Both the position numbers and the translations under genes were made by a program. A stretch of DNA of 63,166 nt from DAOSWM01 sp035380045 (lineage in GTDB: Bacteria; Bacteroidota; Bacteroidia; Bacteroidales; Tenuifilaceae): NCBI GenBank assembly GCA_035380045.1, contig DAOSWM010000015.1:1-63166 (forward strand). The letters run 5' to 3'. The notes beneath the pieces were generated by a model. The model was not told the origin of the DNA and searched no databases. It saw only the letters and a list, made by a program, of their open reading frames with translations. Of the stretch, positions 40,788 to 49,459 are shown piece by piece (the stretch's first letter is position 1; every line of letters starts with the position of its first letter).

Positions 40788-43244
40788 ATGTTAAAACACA
40801 TTTTTACTACTATTTTACTACTAAACGTTGTAGCAAGTATATTCGCTATAGATCCGGGTAATGCATCAAGCACAACCCCAGGAAATGTGAAGGGTTTTGT
40901 TTACGATTCTCTTTCGAGGCAGCCATTGGAGTATGCAACAGTATCAATATACCGAACATCTGATAACTCGTTGGTTACAGGGACAATAACAGATGCGAAC
41001 GGATTTTTTAGGGTAGCAAACATGGAGCCAGGAAACTATGCACTTGAAATTTCATTTATTGGATATAACAACAAACGCATTGCAAATTTTGAGATAGCAC
41101 CAAATAAGAGAAACTTCGATTTGGGGCAAATTATTCTTCAATCGGCCGATAATTCGTTGGAGGAAGTTATGGTTGTTGCCGACCGGCCAACCATGAAGTA
41201 TCAGATTGATAAAAAAGTTATCAACGTAAGTCAGCTGCACACTTCCTCGTCGGGAACTGCAGTTGAGATTTTGGAAAATATTCCTTCAGTTACAGTTAGC
41301 ATTGAGGGCGATGTAAGTTTACGCGGAAGCGGAAGTTTTACAGTTCTTATCGATGGCAAACCCAGCATCATGGATGCAAACGATGTGCTGAATCAGATTC
41401 CTGCCAGCCAGATTGAGAATATCGAGATTATTACGAACCCTTCCGCAAAGTTCGATCCCGATGGAGTTGCAGGAATTATCAATATAATTATGAAGAAGAA
41501 CAGGCTGCAGGGAGTTAGCGGAGTTGTGAATACAAATGTGGGAACTCATGGAAGATACGGAGGCGATTTTCTGGTAAATTTCAGGAAGGATAGGGTAAAT
41601 TTCAATATTGGCGCCGATTTTAATAAGCGTAGCATGATTGGAAATTCAATTTACGAAAGTGAAACTTATCAGGCCGATACTACATACCTATATAATACAG
41701 GTGAGTTCGACAGAAGCGGAAATTCGTGGGGATTGAAAGCGGGAATTGATTTTAATATTAATCCAAAAAATACTTTTTCGATTGGTTACCGCTTAGGGGA
41801 TAGAAATCGCGGTGGAAGTTCAACGTTGGATTACGAGGAGTGGAATTCTTCAGATTTAATCAATAAAACTATTTATGCCAGCGAGGAGGAAAGCAACAGA
41901 GGAGGAATTCATCATAATCTGAATTTTGATTATAGAAAGGAATTTAATACAAAGGAGCATAACTTGCTAATGCAGTTTGTTTGGGAAACCAGTGAATCTG
42001 AAGATAAATCGTTAAATCTTCTTTACGATAATCTGAACACCATTGTACAAGGCCAACGATCAGTTGAATCGGGTCCGGAAAAAGAGTACACTCTAAAGTT
42101 AGATTACACGTTGCCATTTGGTAAGGAAAGTAAGTTTGAAGCAGGATACCAAGGGAATATGGAAATTTCAAACGAATTTAATGGGATGTACTTGTACAAT
42201 ATCGCAAACCAAACTTTTGAGTTTAACGATCAATTCTCTAAAGATGTTGATTACAGCACTACTATCCATGCAATGTACTCTTTGATTTCAGGAAAGTTGG
42301 GAGGTCTTGGTTACCAGTTTGGACTTAGAACTGAGCATACAAATCGGGTAATTGATTTGGTTGGCGAACCTGATGAGTTTACGCTAAATCGATGGGATTA
42401 TTATCCAACGGTTCACTTCTCCTACAATCTTCCTGCCGATCAGGAAATAATGACCAGCTACACTCGTAGGCTTCAGCGGCTGAGAGGTTGGTACCTTGAG
42501 CCATTCTACACCTGGCACGATGCGTACAATATTCGAATTGGAAATCCTGATCTTGTTCCTGAGTATATCGATTCTTACGAACTAAGCTACCAGAAAAAGT
42601 TCTCGAAAAATGTGATTTCTGTGGATATGTACTATCGTGTAACTCACAATAAAATTGAAAGTATCAGAAGTATTTACGATGATAACGCGAATGTTTTTCT
42701 TACAACATTCTTTAATGTTGGTAAAGATTACTCGCTGGGAACAGAAGTTATGGTTGGTTTCGATCCGACAAAATGGTGGCATTTTGATTTGATGGGAAAT
42801 ATTTACGATTATAAGCAGGAAGGAACATTTGATGGTAGAGATTACTCTACATCAAGTTTTAACTGGAATGCACGGTTAAACAACTCATTCAAGCTGGCAA
42901 AATTTACACGCCTGCAACTTACAGGAATGTATAACAGTCCAACAGTTACTGCTCAGGGTGAGCAGAAAGGTTTTATGGTTACAAACCTTGCGCTAAAACA
43001 GGATTTCTTTAAAAATGCGTTATCGCTCACATTGCAGGTTCGGGACATTTTCGGAACCATGGGACACGAGCGTACGGTTCGCGATATCGATTTCTACACG
43101 TACAGCAAGTGGGATCCAAACACTCCAATTGTTAGCCTGACGGCAACAATCAGGTTAAATAATTATCGTCCTGATCGGAAGCGCTCGCAGCAGCAATCAA
43201 ATGGCGACATGGAGGATATAAGCGGAGGTGAAGGCGAATTTTAA
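40788..43244 (+). CDS. Outer-membrane TonB-receptor-like beta-barrel protein (818 aa)
   Basis: A signal peptide (~1-20) precedes a CarboxypepD regulatory-like domain (~32-115, KGFVYDSLSRQPLEYATVSI), a plug domain (~140-225: VVADRPTMKYQIDKKVIN, SLRGSGSFTVLIDGKPS, NPSAKFDPDGVAGIINIIMK) and a C-terminal barrel of the OMP_b-brl_3 type. This receptor class of Bacteroidota has no SusD partner and no defined substrate. The C-terminus is an unusual hydrophilic tail (after ATIRLNNYRP) rich in Q, D and G and not a terminal aromatic strand. It converges on the next gene with only 3 bases between stops. Confidence 0.9.
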   Translation: MLKHIFTTILLLNVVASIFAIDPGNASSTTPGNVKGFVYDSLSRQPLEYATVSIYRTSDNSLVTGTITDANGFFRVANMEPGNYALEISFIGYNNKRIANFEIAPNKRNFDLGQIILQSADNSLEEVMVVADRPTMKYQIDKKVINVSQLHTSSSGTAVEILENIPSVTVSIEGDVSLRGSGSFTVLIDGKPSIMDANDVLNQIPASQIENIEIITNPSAKFDPDGVAGIINIIMKKNRLQGVSGVVNTNVGTHGRYGGDFLVNFRKDRVNFNIGADFNKRSMIGNSIYESETYQADTTYLYNTGEFDRSGNSWGLKAGIDFNINPKNTFSIGYRLGDRNRGGSSTLDYEEWNSSDLINKTIYASEEESNRGGIHHNLNFDYRKEFNTKEHNLLMQFVWETSESEDKSLNLLYDNLNTIVQGQRSVESGPEKEYTLKLDYTLPFGKESKFEAGYQGNMEISNEFNGMYLYNIANQTFEFNDQFSKDVDYSTTIHAMYSLISGKLGGLGYQFGLRTEHTNRVIDLVGEPDEFTLNRWDYYPTVHFSYNLPADQEIMTSYTRRLQRLRGWYLEPFYTWHDAYNIRIGNPDLVPEYIDSYELSYQKKFSKNVISVDMYYRVTHNKIESIRSIYDDNANVFLTTFFNVGKDYSLGTEVMVGFDPTKWWHFDLMGNIYDYKQEGTFDGRDYSTSSFNWNARLNNSFKLAKFTRLQLTGMYNSPTVTAQGEQKGFMVTNLALKQDFFKNALSLTLQVRDIFGTMGHERTVRDIDFYTYSKWDPNTPIVSLTATIRLNNYRPDRKRSQQQSNGDMEDISGGEGEF

Positions 43245-43247
43245 ACT

Positions 43248-44075
43248 TTAATTTTCTTTGATAATTATTGAGGCCATTGATAGAGAACCGCCAATTACTT
43301 TATCGTTGAAAATTGAAATTTGATCCTTCTTTCCTTGAAGCGCCAACGAATATAGCAAAGGCAAATAATGATCAGGACTGGGAATAGCGTTTGTGAATGC
43401 TGTTCCCAGTTTTTTATAGTTTATCAGCGATTCGTGATCGTGATTTTTCATATACAACTTCATCCGCTCGTTGGCTTCAATGGCCCAATCGTAACCGTAC
43501 TCAGGACGATTTATTTTGTTCCAGGCTACCAAACCCAAATTGTGAACCATATTTCCGCTTCCCACTATCAGAATTCCTTTTTGGCGGAAAACCGCCAGTT
43601 CCTTTCCTAACTCGTAGTGTTGCTGAGGAGTTTTGTTGAAGTTTAGACTTAGCTGAATAATAGGAATTTCGGAATTTGGGTAAAGATGTTTTACAACGCT
43701 CCAGCTGCCATGATCGAGTCCCCAGCTGTTGTCAAGTTCAATGCTTGTTGTTTGAACAGCATTCTTAACTTCGCTTGCAAGTTGTGGATTGCCTTTAGCC
43801 GGATATTGAACTTCGTAAAGTTCACGTGGAAATCCTCCAAAATCGTGAATGGTTCTGGGATTTTCCATTGCTGTAACCAACGTTCCGTTTGTTTCCCAGT
43901 GCGCCGAAACGCAGATTATTGCTTTTGGAGTTGGAATCTCTTTTGCAATTGTTCTGAAACCCTGCACAAACTCATTCTCCTCAATTGCATTCATCGGACT
44001 TCCGTGGCCTAGAAATAGAACCGGCATTTTTGGGCTGTTATCTAACGGTCCAAGTATTTTTTCAACTTCGTTCAT
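43248..44075 (-). CDS. ygiD: 4,5-DOPA dioxygenase extradiol-like protein YgiD (275 aa)
   Basis: A class III (LigB-type) extradiol dioxygenase fold. It shows V-L-F-L-G-H-G-S-P-M-N-A near residue 20, ICVSAHWETNG (~55), DNSWGLDHGSWSVVKHLYP (~118) and the late G-S-G-N-M-V-H-N-L histidine. These histidines ligate the active-site metal in YgiD. E. coli and plant homologues open the ring of DOPA-like catechols; the natural substrate in Bacteroidota is unknown. It is followed closely by (and probably co-transcribed with) the pirin gene, whose stop lies 17 bases upstream of this start. Confidence 0.93.
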   Translation of the reverse strand: MNEVEKILGPLDNSPKMPVLFLGHGSPMNAIEENEFVQGFRTIAKEIPTPKAIICVSAHWETNGTLVTAMENPRTIHDFGGFPRELYEVQYPAKGNPQLASEVKNAVQTTSIELDNSWGLDHGSWSVVKHLYPNSEIPIIQLSLNFNKTPQQHYELGKELAVFRQKGILIVGSGNMVHNLGLVAWNKINRPEYGYDWAIEANERMKLYMKNHDHESLINYKKLGTAFTNAIPSPDHYLPLLYSLALQGKKDQISIFNDKVIGGSLSMASIIIKEN

Positions 44076-44091
44076 AGCTAAATTTTTAAAA

Positions 44092-44808
44092 TTACCACTC
44101 CATAGGAACTTCCATAATCAGCATTTCGCTTTCAGCGGATTTTGAAACAATTTTAATTGAGTTGCTTTCGGTAATTTCCACTCCATCTCTCTCGCCAAGT
44201 TCAAATTCCTCGACTGAAAAATCTCCCTTGATTACAAAAATGTAAATTCCATTGCCGTTTAATTTGAGTTTGTATTCAGTGGAAACACCTTCATAGAATC
44301 GGCCTAAATGGAACCATGCATTCTGGTGAATCCAAACACCTTCGTCATCGGGGTTTGGTGAGAGTATTTGCTGAAATTTGTTGTGCCGATCATTCGCATT
44401 TAGCGTAATTTGATCGTAACGAGGAGTAACGTTTTTCTTGTTTGGGAAAATCCAAATCTGCAAAAATTTTACAGGTTTGTCGTTGTTCTTGTTGTACTCG
44501 CTATGCGTGATTCCTGAGCCGGCGCTCATAACCTGAATATCTCCGTGCTTGATTACTGAAATGTTTCCCATGCTGTCGCGATGCTCCAGATCGCCCTCGA
44601 GCGGAATGGAAACAATTTCCATGTTATCGTGAGGATGAGTTCCAAAACCCTCACCGGGAGCAACAAAATCGTCGTTTAAAACTCGAAGTGCTCCAAAGTG
44701 AATTCGTTCAGGATTGTAGTAATTTGCGAAGCTAAATGTATGCCTGCTATGAAGCCAACCGTGATTTGCATCGCCACGGGAGCTGGCTTTATGAAATATT
44801 GTTTTCAT
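44092..44808 (-). CDS. Pirin family bicupin protein (238 aa)
   Basis: The N-terminal cupin has the family metal motif: GDANHGWLHSRHTFSFANYY, GTHPHDNMEIVSIPLEGDLEHRD, then ITHSEYN. The ligands H-x-H and the later H and E are all present. The C-terminal cupin (~150-238) is degenerate, as in other pirins. Bacterial pirins such as YhhW can act as quercetin dioxygenases or as regulators of metabolism; which applies here is not known. It is encoded just before ygiD, so a catechol or flavonoid-like chemistry for both is an attractive but unproven link. Confidence 0.93.
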   Translation of the reverse strand: MKTIFHKASSRGDANHGWLHSRHTFSFANYYNPERIHFGALRVLNDDFVAPGEGFGTHPHDNMEIVSIPLEGDLEHRDSMGNISVIKHGDIQVMSAGSGITHSEYNKNNDKPVKFLQIWIFPNKKNVTPRYDQITLNANDRHNKFQQILSPNPDDEGVWIHQNAWFHLGRFYEGVSTEYKLKLNGNGIYIFVIKGDFSVEEFELGERDGVEITESNSIKIVSKSAESEMLIMEVPMEW

Positions 44809-45072
44809 CTGAAAAGTTATTTTGTATATAACCCCACAGAATCAAATTTGTTTGAAATAAAATTAAGCTTAAGGTTGATATTTTGAAAGTTACAACTTGA
44901 TTACACTTGCCACAAAATTTTCATGCAATCCTGTAAGTTTACAAATTTTAGCTACATAATTACCTTCGATATTCAATTGTTTCTTAAGAAATTCTAAAGA
45001 TTCACCAACTTCGAATTTTTTTTTCAAATTTGTATTAAAGAGTAACGCATTTGCTTGATATTATTTTTGAAG

Positions 45073-45546
45073 ATGATGAAATCAAATGATTTTGATTTTA
45101 AAGAATTGCTAAGTAGTTCCAAGATAATGGCTTTATCTTGGAAGGAGCCGTACGCTTCACTCATGCTGCATGGGAAAATTGAAACTAGAACTTGGCCAAC
45201 AAAGTATAGAGGGTTGGTGTTGATTTGTGTAAGCAAATTGCCTTACAGTAAACAACAAGTTGAATTAATATCGGGAGTTTACCAGCAAAACAGGTTAAAT
45301 GAAATTCTAAGAAAAAGCGATTGGAAACCTGCGACTAATAGTGGAATGGCAATTGCTGTTGGTAGATTGCTTGAATGTAGAGCAATGAAACCGGTTGACG
45401 AGGATGATTGTTTTGTTAGTTTCAACCCCAATTTATTCTGCCATTTTTATGTTGATGTCAATCCAATTAAACCTTTCCCATGGAAAGGGAAACCGGGTTG
45501 GAAAAATGTTCCGCAGGAAATAATTCGGAAGATTGAATTTTTGTAG
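45073..45546 (+). CDS. ASCH-like domain protein (157 aa)
   Basis: A small soluble protein whose first half reads like an ASCH/EVE-superfamily RNA-binding-type domain: A-L-S-W-K-E-P-Y-A-S-L-M-L-H-G-K-I-E-T-R-T-W-P, then YRGLVLICVSKL, and MAIAVGRLLECRAM. Related domains bind nucleic acid or modified bases; the role here is unknown. The ATG at 45073 (or 45076) is chosen over a TTG at 45055. A perfect TAnnTTTG box (45062-45069) ends 3 bases before this ATG, so the transcript might be leaderless; the -33 box is unclear. The gene stands alone on the plus strand. Confidence 0.8.
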   Translation: MMKSNDFDFKELLSSSKIMALSWKEPYASLMLHGKIETRTWPTKYRGLVLICVSKLPYSKQQVELISGVYQQNRLNEILRKSDWKPATNSGMAIAVGRLLECRAMKPVDEDDCFVSFNPNLFCHFYVDVNPIKPFPWKGKPGWKNVPQEIIRKIEFL

Positions 45547-45559
45547 AAAATAATTGAAA

Positions 45560-46435
45560 TCAGTAGTCAAGTTTTAGTTCTGTTTGTTTCTTTCTGATTG
45601 AAAGCAGCTGAAAAATAATTATTCCTCCCAGAATTATTATTCCACCGGAAATTTCTTTGAAGTTTAATGTTTCCGACGCAAATATCCAGGCAAATAGCGC
45701 TGCAAAAACTGGTTCCAGCGTAAAAATTATTGCAACTGTAACCGTATCAACTTGCTTTTGTGCCCAAACCGAAACAAAGTAGCAAAAAAGTGTTCCGATA
45801 AAACCGAGATAAATCATTGTAATGGTTTCGTTTGTAGATAACTGAAATGTTACAGGTTGCGTACTTACGTAAATTATTAAGCTGAAAAGCGAAGCGAAAA
45901 AGAATTGGTATGCAATAAGTGGTAACGTTTCTGTATTTTTCACATATCTGCCAGCTAAAGTAAGATGCCATGCTAGCGAAAGTGTCGTTATCAATGTGAT
46001 TAAATCACCAATATTTATTTTTGTTTCGCTATCGTAGGTTAACAAATACAAGCCAGCGAAAACAATTAATAAAATGATTATCTCCTGTGATTTAAGTTTT
46101 CTTTTGTAGAAAAAGAAAAGTATCATGGGAATAATCACAACCGCTGCACCTGTGATAAATGCGCTGTGTCCGCTACTTGTGTATTTTAGCCCGATTGTTT
46201 GTGATGCGTAGGTGGTGGCGAGGAGGATTCCCAGCACCATTCCTTTTAAAATAGTTTTCGGATTCAGGAGTGATTTTTTATTCTTCAGATACACAAAAAG
46301 AAGCATCGGAATAGCAGCCAAAAATGTACGAAGGAAAACGATGTAAAATTCGTTTACGGTAATTACGGCGTCTTTGATTATAAAAAAGGTTGATCCCCAG
46401 ATTATTGTGGTTAGTACGAGTAAAAATATTCTCAT
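45560..46435 (-). CDS. EamA/DMT family transporter (291 aa)
   Basis: Ten likely membrane helices in two five-helix EamA halves. The first starts with I-I-W-G-S-T-F-F-I-I-K-D, and the second ends with FTLEPVFAALFAWIFASETL followed by G-G-I-I-I-L-G-G-I-I, a family signature. Substrates of the group are small metabolites or amino acids. It is encoded 1 base after the stop of aroA, in the same operon as aroD and aroE, so export of an aromatic amino acid or pathway intermediate is possible (inference). Confidence 0.93.
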   Translation of the reverse strand: MRIFLLVLTTIIWGSTFFIIKDAVITVNEFYIVFLRTFLAAIPMLLFVYLKNKKSLLNPKTILKGMVLGILLATTYASQTIGLKYTSSGHSAFITGAAVVIIPMILFFFYKRKLKSQEIIILLIVFAGLYLLTYDSETKINIGDLITLITTLSLAWHLTLAGRYVKNTETLPLIAYQFFFASLFSLIIYVSTQPVTFQLSTNETITMIYLGFIGTLFCYFVSVWAQKQVDTVTVAIIFTLEPVFAALFAWIFASETLNFKEISGGIIILGGIIIFQLLSIRKKQTELKLDY

Positions 46436-46436
46436 T

Positions 46437-47687
46437 TTAAATTCCTGGATTCGTTGCTAACTTGTATAAATCTTCAAAAAAATTGGGATATGATTTGTTA
46501 ACAGCGTCTGCATTTTCAATTAATACTTCACCCTCTGCCGCGAGAGCGGCAACAGCGCAGGCCATTGCAATACGATGATCGCCATGCGATTGAACTTCAC
46601 CTCCCATTACCTTCCCACCAAAAATCTGCATCAACTCACCGTTTATTTTAATATCAACTCCAAGTTTTGCAAATTCTTCCTGAAGGGTTTTGGCCCGGTC
46701 GCTCTCCTTACTTCTTAGCCTGCTAACTCCCAAAATTCTCGATTCGCCCTTGCAGTGCGCTGCAAGCGCAACCAGCGGAGGAAAAAGATCGGGACAATTT
46801 GTTGCATCGAAATGGAAAGGAAATAGAGATTGTTTGCAAACTTCAACTCCATCGTCGAAAATTGAAATCTTAGCGCCAATCTGCATCAGCACTTCAACTA
46901 TCGCTCTGTCGACCTGCTTGCTTGTGAGCAAAAGATTCTCAACTTTTACTCTCCCTGCAATTGCTCCGGCAACCAGCATGAATGCTGCTCCGCTCCAGTC
47001 GCCTTCAACAGCAAATTTTGTTGGAATATATCTTGAACCAGCCTTAACGGTGAAAGTTTCGTAGTTTTCATTCAGAACTTCCACACCAAATTTTTTCATT
47101 ACGTCGATTGTCAGATCGATGTAGGGTTTGCTTTGCAGATTTTCAACTCTGACTGTCAAATCGTTTTGCGCCAGTGGCGCAGCAATTAGAATTCCCGAAA
47201 GAACCTGCGAACTTTTTGACCCGTCGATTCTTGCAAATCCACGAGCTATTGGACCTTTAACCGAAATAGGAACAGTTCCGTTGGTTGTATTGCAATCAAC
47301 TCCAAGTTGCTGCAGCGATTGTTCAATAATTCCCATTGGCCGGTTTTTCAGTGTTCCGGTTCCGGTAAGCGTAACTGGCTGGTTAAGTGTTGCAGCAATT
47401 GCCGAGAACATTCTGATTCCTAATCCCGATTCGCCACAATTCAGCGTATTGTTTGGGGTTGAAATTCCTCCGTTAATAATCAGTTTATCTGCTTCAGTTT
47501 CAATTCTTGCACCTAAATCGCTGCAAACCTGAATTGCGGAGATTACATCGTCCGATTTTCCGGGTGAAAAAATAACCGATTCGCCGTTTGCCAATGAAGC
47601 GATGGCAATTGCCCTCTGGGCAACGCTTTTCGATGGTGGAGCAGAAATAACTCCCCTAACTGCCGAAGGCTTTACTAATCTCCTCAT
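46437..47687 (-). CDS. aroA: 3-phosphoshikimate 1-carboxyvinyltransferase / EPSP synthase (416 aa)
   Basis: Sixth step of the shikimate pathway: transfers enolpyruvyl from PEP to shikimate-3-phosphate in the cytosol. It shows the N-terminal APPSKSVAQRAIAIASLA, N-C-G-E-S-G-L-G-I-R-M-F, GTGTLKNRPM, IDGSKSSQVLSGILIAAPLA, RLRSKESDRAKTL and the late DHRIAMACAVAAL. In the PEP site the usual N-C-G-N-S-G-T-x-x-R is N-C-G-E-S-G-L-G-I-R, the variant seen in class II-like EPSP synthases of Bacteroidota. Its start overlaps the end of aroE by 32 bases, and EamA follows 1 base after its stop. Confidence 0.95.
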   Translation of the reverse strand: MRRLVKPSAVRGVISAPPSKSVAQRAIAIASLANGESVIFSPGKSDDVISAIQVCSDLGARIETEADKLIINGGISTPNNTLNCGESGLGIRMFSAIAATLNQPVTLTGTGTLKNRPMGIIEQSLQQLGVDCNTTNGTVPISVKGPIARGFARIDGSKSSQVLSGILIAAPLAQNDLTVRVENLQSKPYIDLTIDVMKKFGVEVLNENYETFTVKAGSRYIPTKFAVEGDWSGAAFMLVAGAIAGRVKVENLLLTSKQVDRAIVEVLMQIGAKISIFDDGVEVCKQSLFPFHFDATNCPDLFPPLVALAAHCKGESRILGVSRLRSKESDRAKTLQEEFAKLGVDIKINGELMQIFGGKVMGGEVQSHGDHRIAMACAVAALAAEGEVLIENADAVNKSYPNFFEDLYKLATNPGI

Positions 47688-48588
47688 CGGTAATTTGTTT
47701 TACCATTTCTTCAGCCAGCCCCGAGGAATCAACTAAAAGGTCAAATCTTTTACTTATAATTTCTTGAATTGAAGTTTGACTGGTCGTTCCAATTGTAAGA
47801 TTATCAATAGTTAGCGTGTTTTGTAGTCCTTGCTCCATAGTTCTTACCGGTGGCTCCATTTCGGTAAAAAGTTTAAATGCTTGCGCTGCTTGAAAAAGAA
47901 GCCATTTTTCACCGGGAATTACTTTCGCTCCATTCTCAATTGCGATATCCGAAGCAACTGAGCCTTTGTACGATGCGTCAAGAAAATAATCGAATTCAAT
48001 ATCTTCTAGAAAACTAGGGTTGGCTTCTGGCAGAAGCGTTGAAACAACAATATCAAACTCTTCGTTGGTATCGAAATCGTTCCAGCTGATGGTTCTGCAT
48101 CCAAAATCGGCCGAAATTGTTTCGGCTTTGCTTTGGGTTCGGTTGCAGATGGTAACTTCTGCGCCTTTGTTTATCAACCCGTAAACTGCAGCCCGGGCGG
48201 CTCCGCCTGCACCCAACACCAAGCATCTCGATTTTGTTAGGCTAACTCCCGCGTTCAGGAGCGATTCGGTTACTCCGTAATGGTCGGTATTGTGGCCAAT
48301 AAGCCTTCCGTTCTCGTTCACAATTGTGTTTATTGCACCAATTTTTTTCGCATCATCAGCAGTAAAATCAACAAAATCAAAAATTTCCTGCTTAAAAGGT
48401 GCGGTTATATTTGCACCGCTTAGGGGCAACGATCGTATTATTTCAACAATATTTTTTGCTGAAATCGGGAGAACTCTTGTATAGAAATCGTTTGACTGTA
48501 ATCCCGAGAATGCTGCATTGAAAAGCTGTGGACTTTTACTGTGAAGGATTGGATTGCCGAAAACGGCAAAGAGGTTACTTTTTCCCAC
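47656..48588 (-). CDS. aroE: Shikimate dehydrogenase with C-terminal extension (310 aa)
   Basis: NADPH-dependent reduction of 3-dehydroshikimate. Substrate-binding FAVFGNPILHSKSPQLFNAA is near the start; the catalytic lysine lies in ANITAPFK (~66) and the partner Asp in NTDHYG (~105). The cofactor motif is VLGAGGAARAAVYGLINKG, with NRTQSKAET for NADPH preference. The usual enzyme would end near residue 250; a further ~60 residues (including DLLVDSSGLAEEMVKQITDE) form a helix-rich tail I do not recognise. The start is a GTG that overlaps aroD by 14 bases. The stop lies within aroA. Confidence 0.92.
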   Translation of the reverse strand: MGKSNLFAVFGNPILHSKSPQLFNAAFSGLQSNDFYTRVLPISAKNIVEIIRSLPLSGANITAPFKQEIFDFVDFTADDAKKIGAINTIVNENGRLIGHNTDHYGVTESLLNAGVSLTKSRCLVLGAGGAARAAVYGLINKGAEVTICNRTQSKAETISADFGCRTISWNDFDTNEEFDIVVSTLLPEANPSFLEDIEFDYFLDASYKGSVASDIAIENGAKVIPGEKWLLFQAAQAFKLFTEMEPPVRTMEQGLQNTLTIDNLTIGTTSQTSIQEIISKRFDLLVDSSGLAEEMVKQITDEEISKAFGS

Positions 48589-49237
48589 TGGTAAATTGCT
48601 CTAAAAGATTTATAATTGTGCTAAGTTGATTCTCATCAAGCTGACCGGGAGCCGTTTCTTTTCCTGGCAGCGATGCGTAGGTAAATGGTGCGCCCATTAA
48701 CGGAGCTGTAACGCGTGTTATAATTCCGCCCGAACCCATGCCAATGGCGATAACATTTGAAAAGTCTGCGTAAAGTCCAAGAATTCGGGCGCTATCCTCC
48801 GATGAAGCTACTTTGCAGGCAACTTTTACATAATCCCCACCATTTTTAATAGCATGTTTAATAATTTTGTGTAGCTCCTTCTTATCGGGTGTTTCCTTAA
48901 AATTATGGTACGAAATAATTACTTTTTTATTAAGCTGGTGCGCCAGCTCAACTATCGGTTTTCGAAACTTACTCTCAAGTTCGAGTTCAATATCAACGTA
49001 TGCAGCACCCCAGCGAAGCGCATTGGAAAGGGATTCTATCCGTTTTTTGTCGGTTAAGTTAGTTTTACGGCATGTAGCGATAAGGTTGCTATGTGATTCA
49101 AAAATAGATTTTAATTCCTGCTCGGTAATGTTTAGTAAATCGAGCCTAATCTCAGCAAAATCAATCCGTTTAAGTTGTTCGGCAATTTCGTTGTAGGAAA
49201 GATCGCCGATGCTAACGCAAATTTTGGAATCTTTCAT
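48575..49237 (-). CDS. aroD: Type I 3-dehydroquinate dehydratase (220 aa)
   Basis: Third step of the shikimate pathway. The class I Schiff-base enzyme is identified by FAEIRLDLLN (~26-35), SYHNFKETPDK with the catalytic His, and DYVKVACKVAS with the Schiff-base Lys. A late GGIITRVTAPLMGAPFTYAS loop closes the active site. The ATG at 49237 is chosen; an earlier in-frame start would add 36 residues not typical of the family. The gene heads the aroD-aroE-aroA-EamA operon behind a recognisable promoter (49282-49313). Confidence 0.94.
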   Translation of the reverse strand: MKDSKICVSIGDLSYNEIAEQLKRIDFAEIRLDLLNITEQELKSIFESHSNLIATCRKTNLTDKKRIESLSNALRWGAAYVDIELELESKFRKPIVELAHQLNKKVIISYHNFKETPDKKELHKIIKHAIKNGGDYVKVACKVASSEDSARILGLYADFSNVIAIGMGSGGIITRVTAPLMGAPFTYASLPGKETAPGQLDENQLSTIINLLEQFTSGKK

Positions 49238-49281
49238 CAAAATAGAATTTAATGTATATAATTTTTGATAACCCTTTTTTA

Positions 49282-49313
49282 CAAAGATACTTTTAAGATG
49301 GTTTACGGGGCAA
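49282..49313 (-). promoter_or_regulatory. Promoter of the aro operon
   Basis: On the minus strand TATCTTTG (49282-49289) fits the -7 consensus, and TTG (49311-49313) stands 21 bases upstream. The leader before aroD would be about 40 bases. Confidence 0.55.
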
Positions 49314-49459
49314 GAAATTGAAAAAAAGTAGGGAGGTAAAACCATTTTATTTGTTTTTTGTATATTTGAAAGAGAGCCAAAGTGCTTGTGGAATAAGGTT
49401 TTCCAGTAAGCAAACGTTGTAGGTGGTAGTAATTATTTTTCACTCGAAAAAAAGGAACT

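Noticed and set aside
47128..47532. 134-codon plus-strand frame opposite aroA
   Set aside because: Shadow of the aroA coding frame; the real strand has all EPSP synthase motifs.
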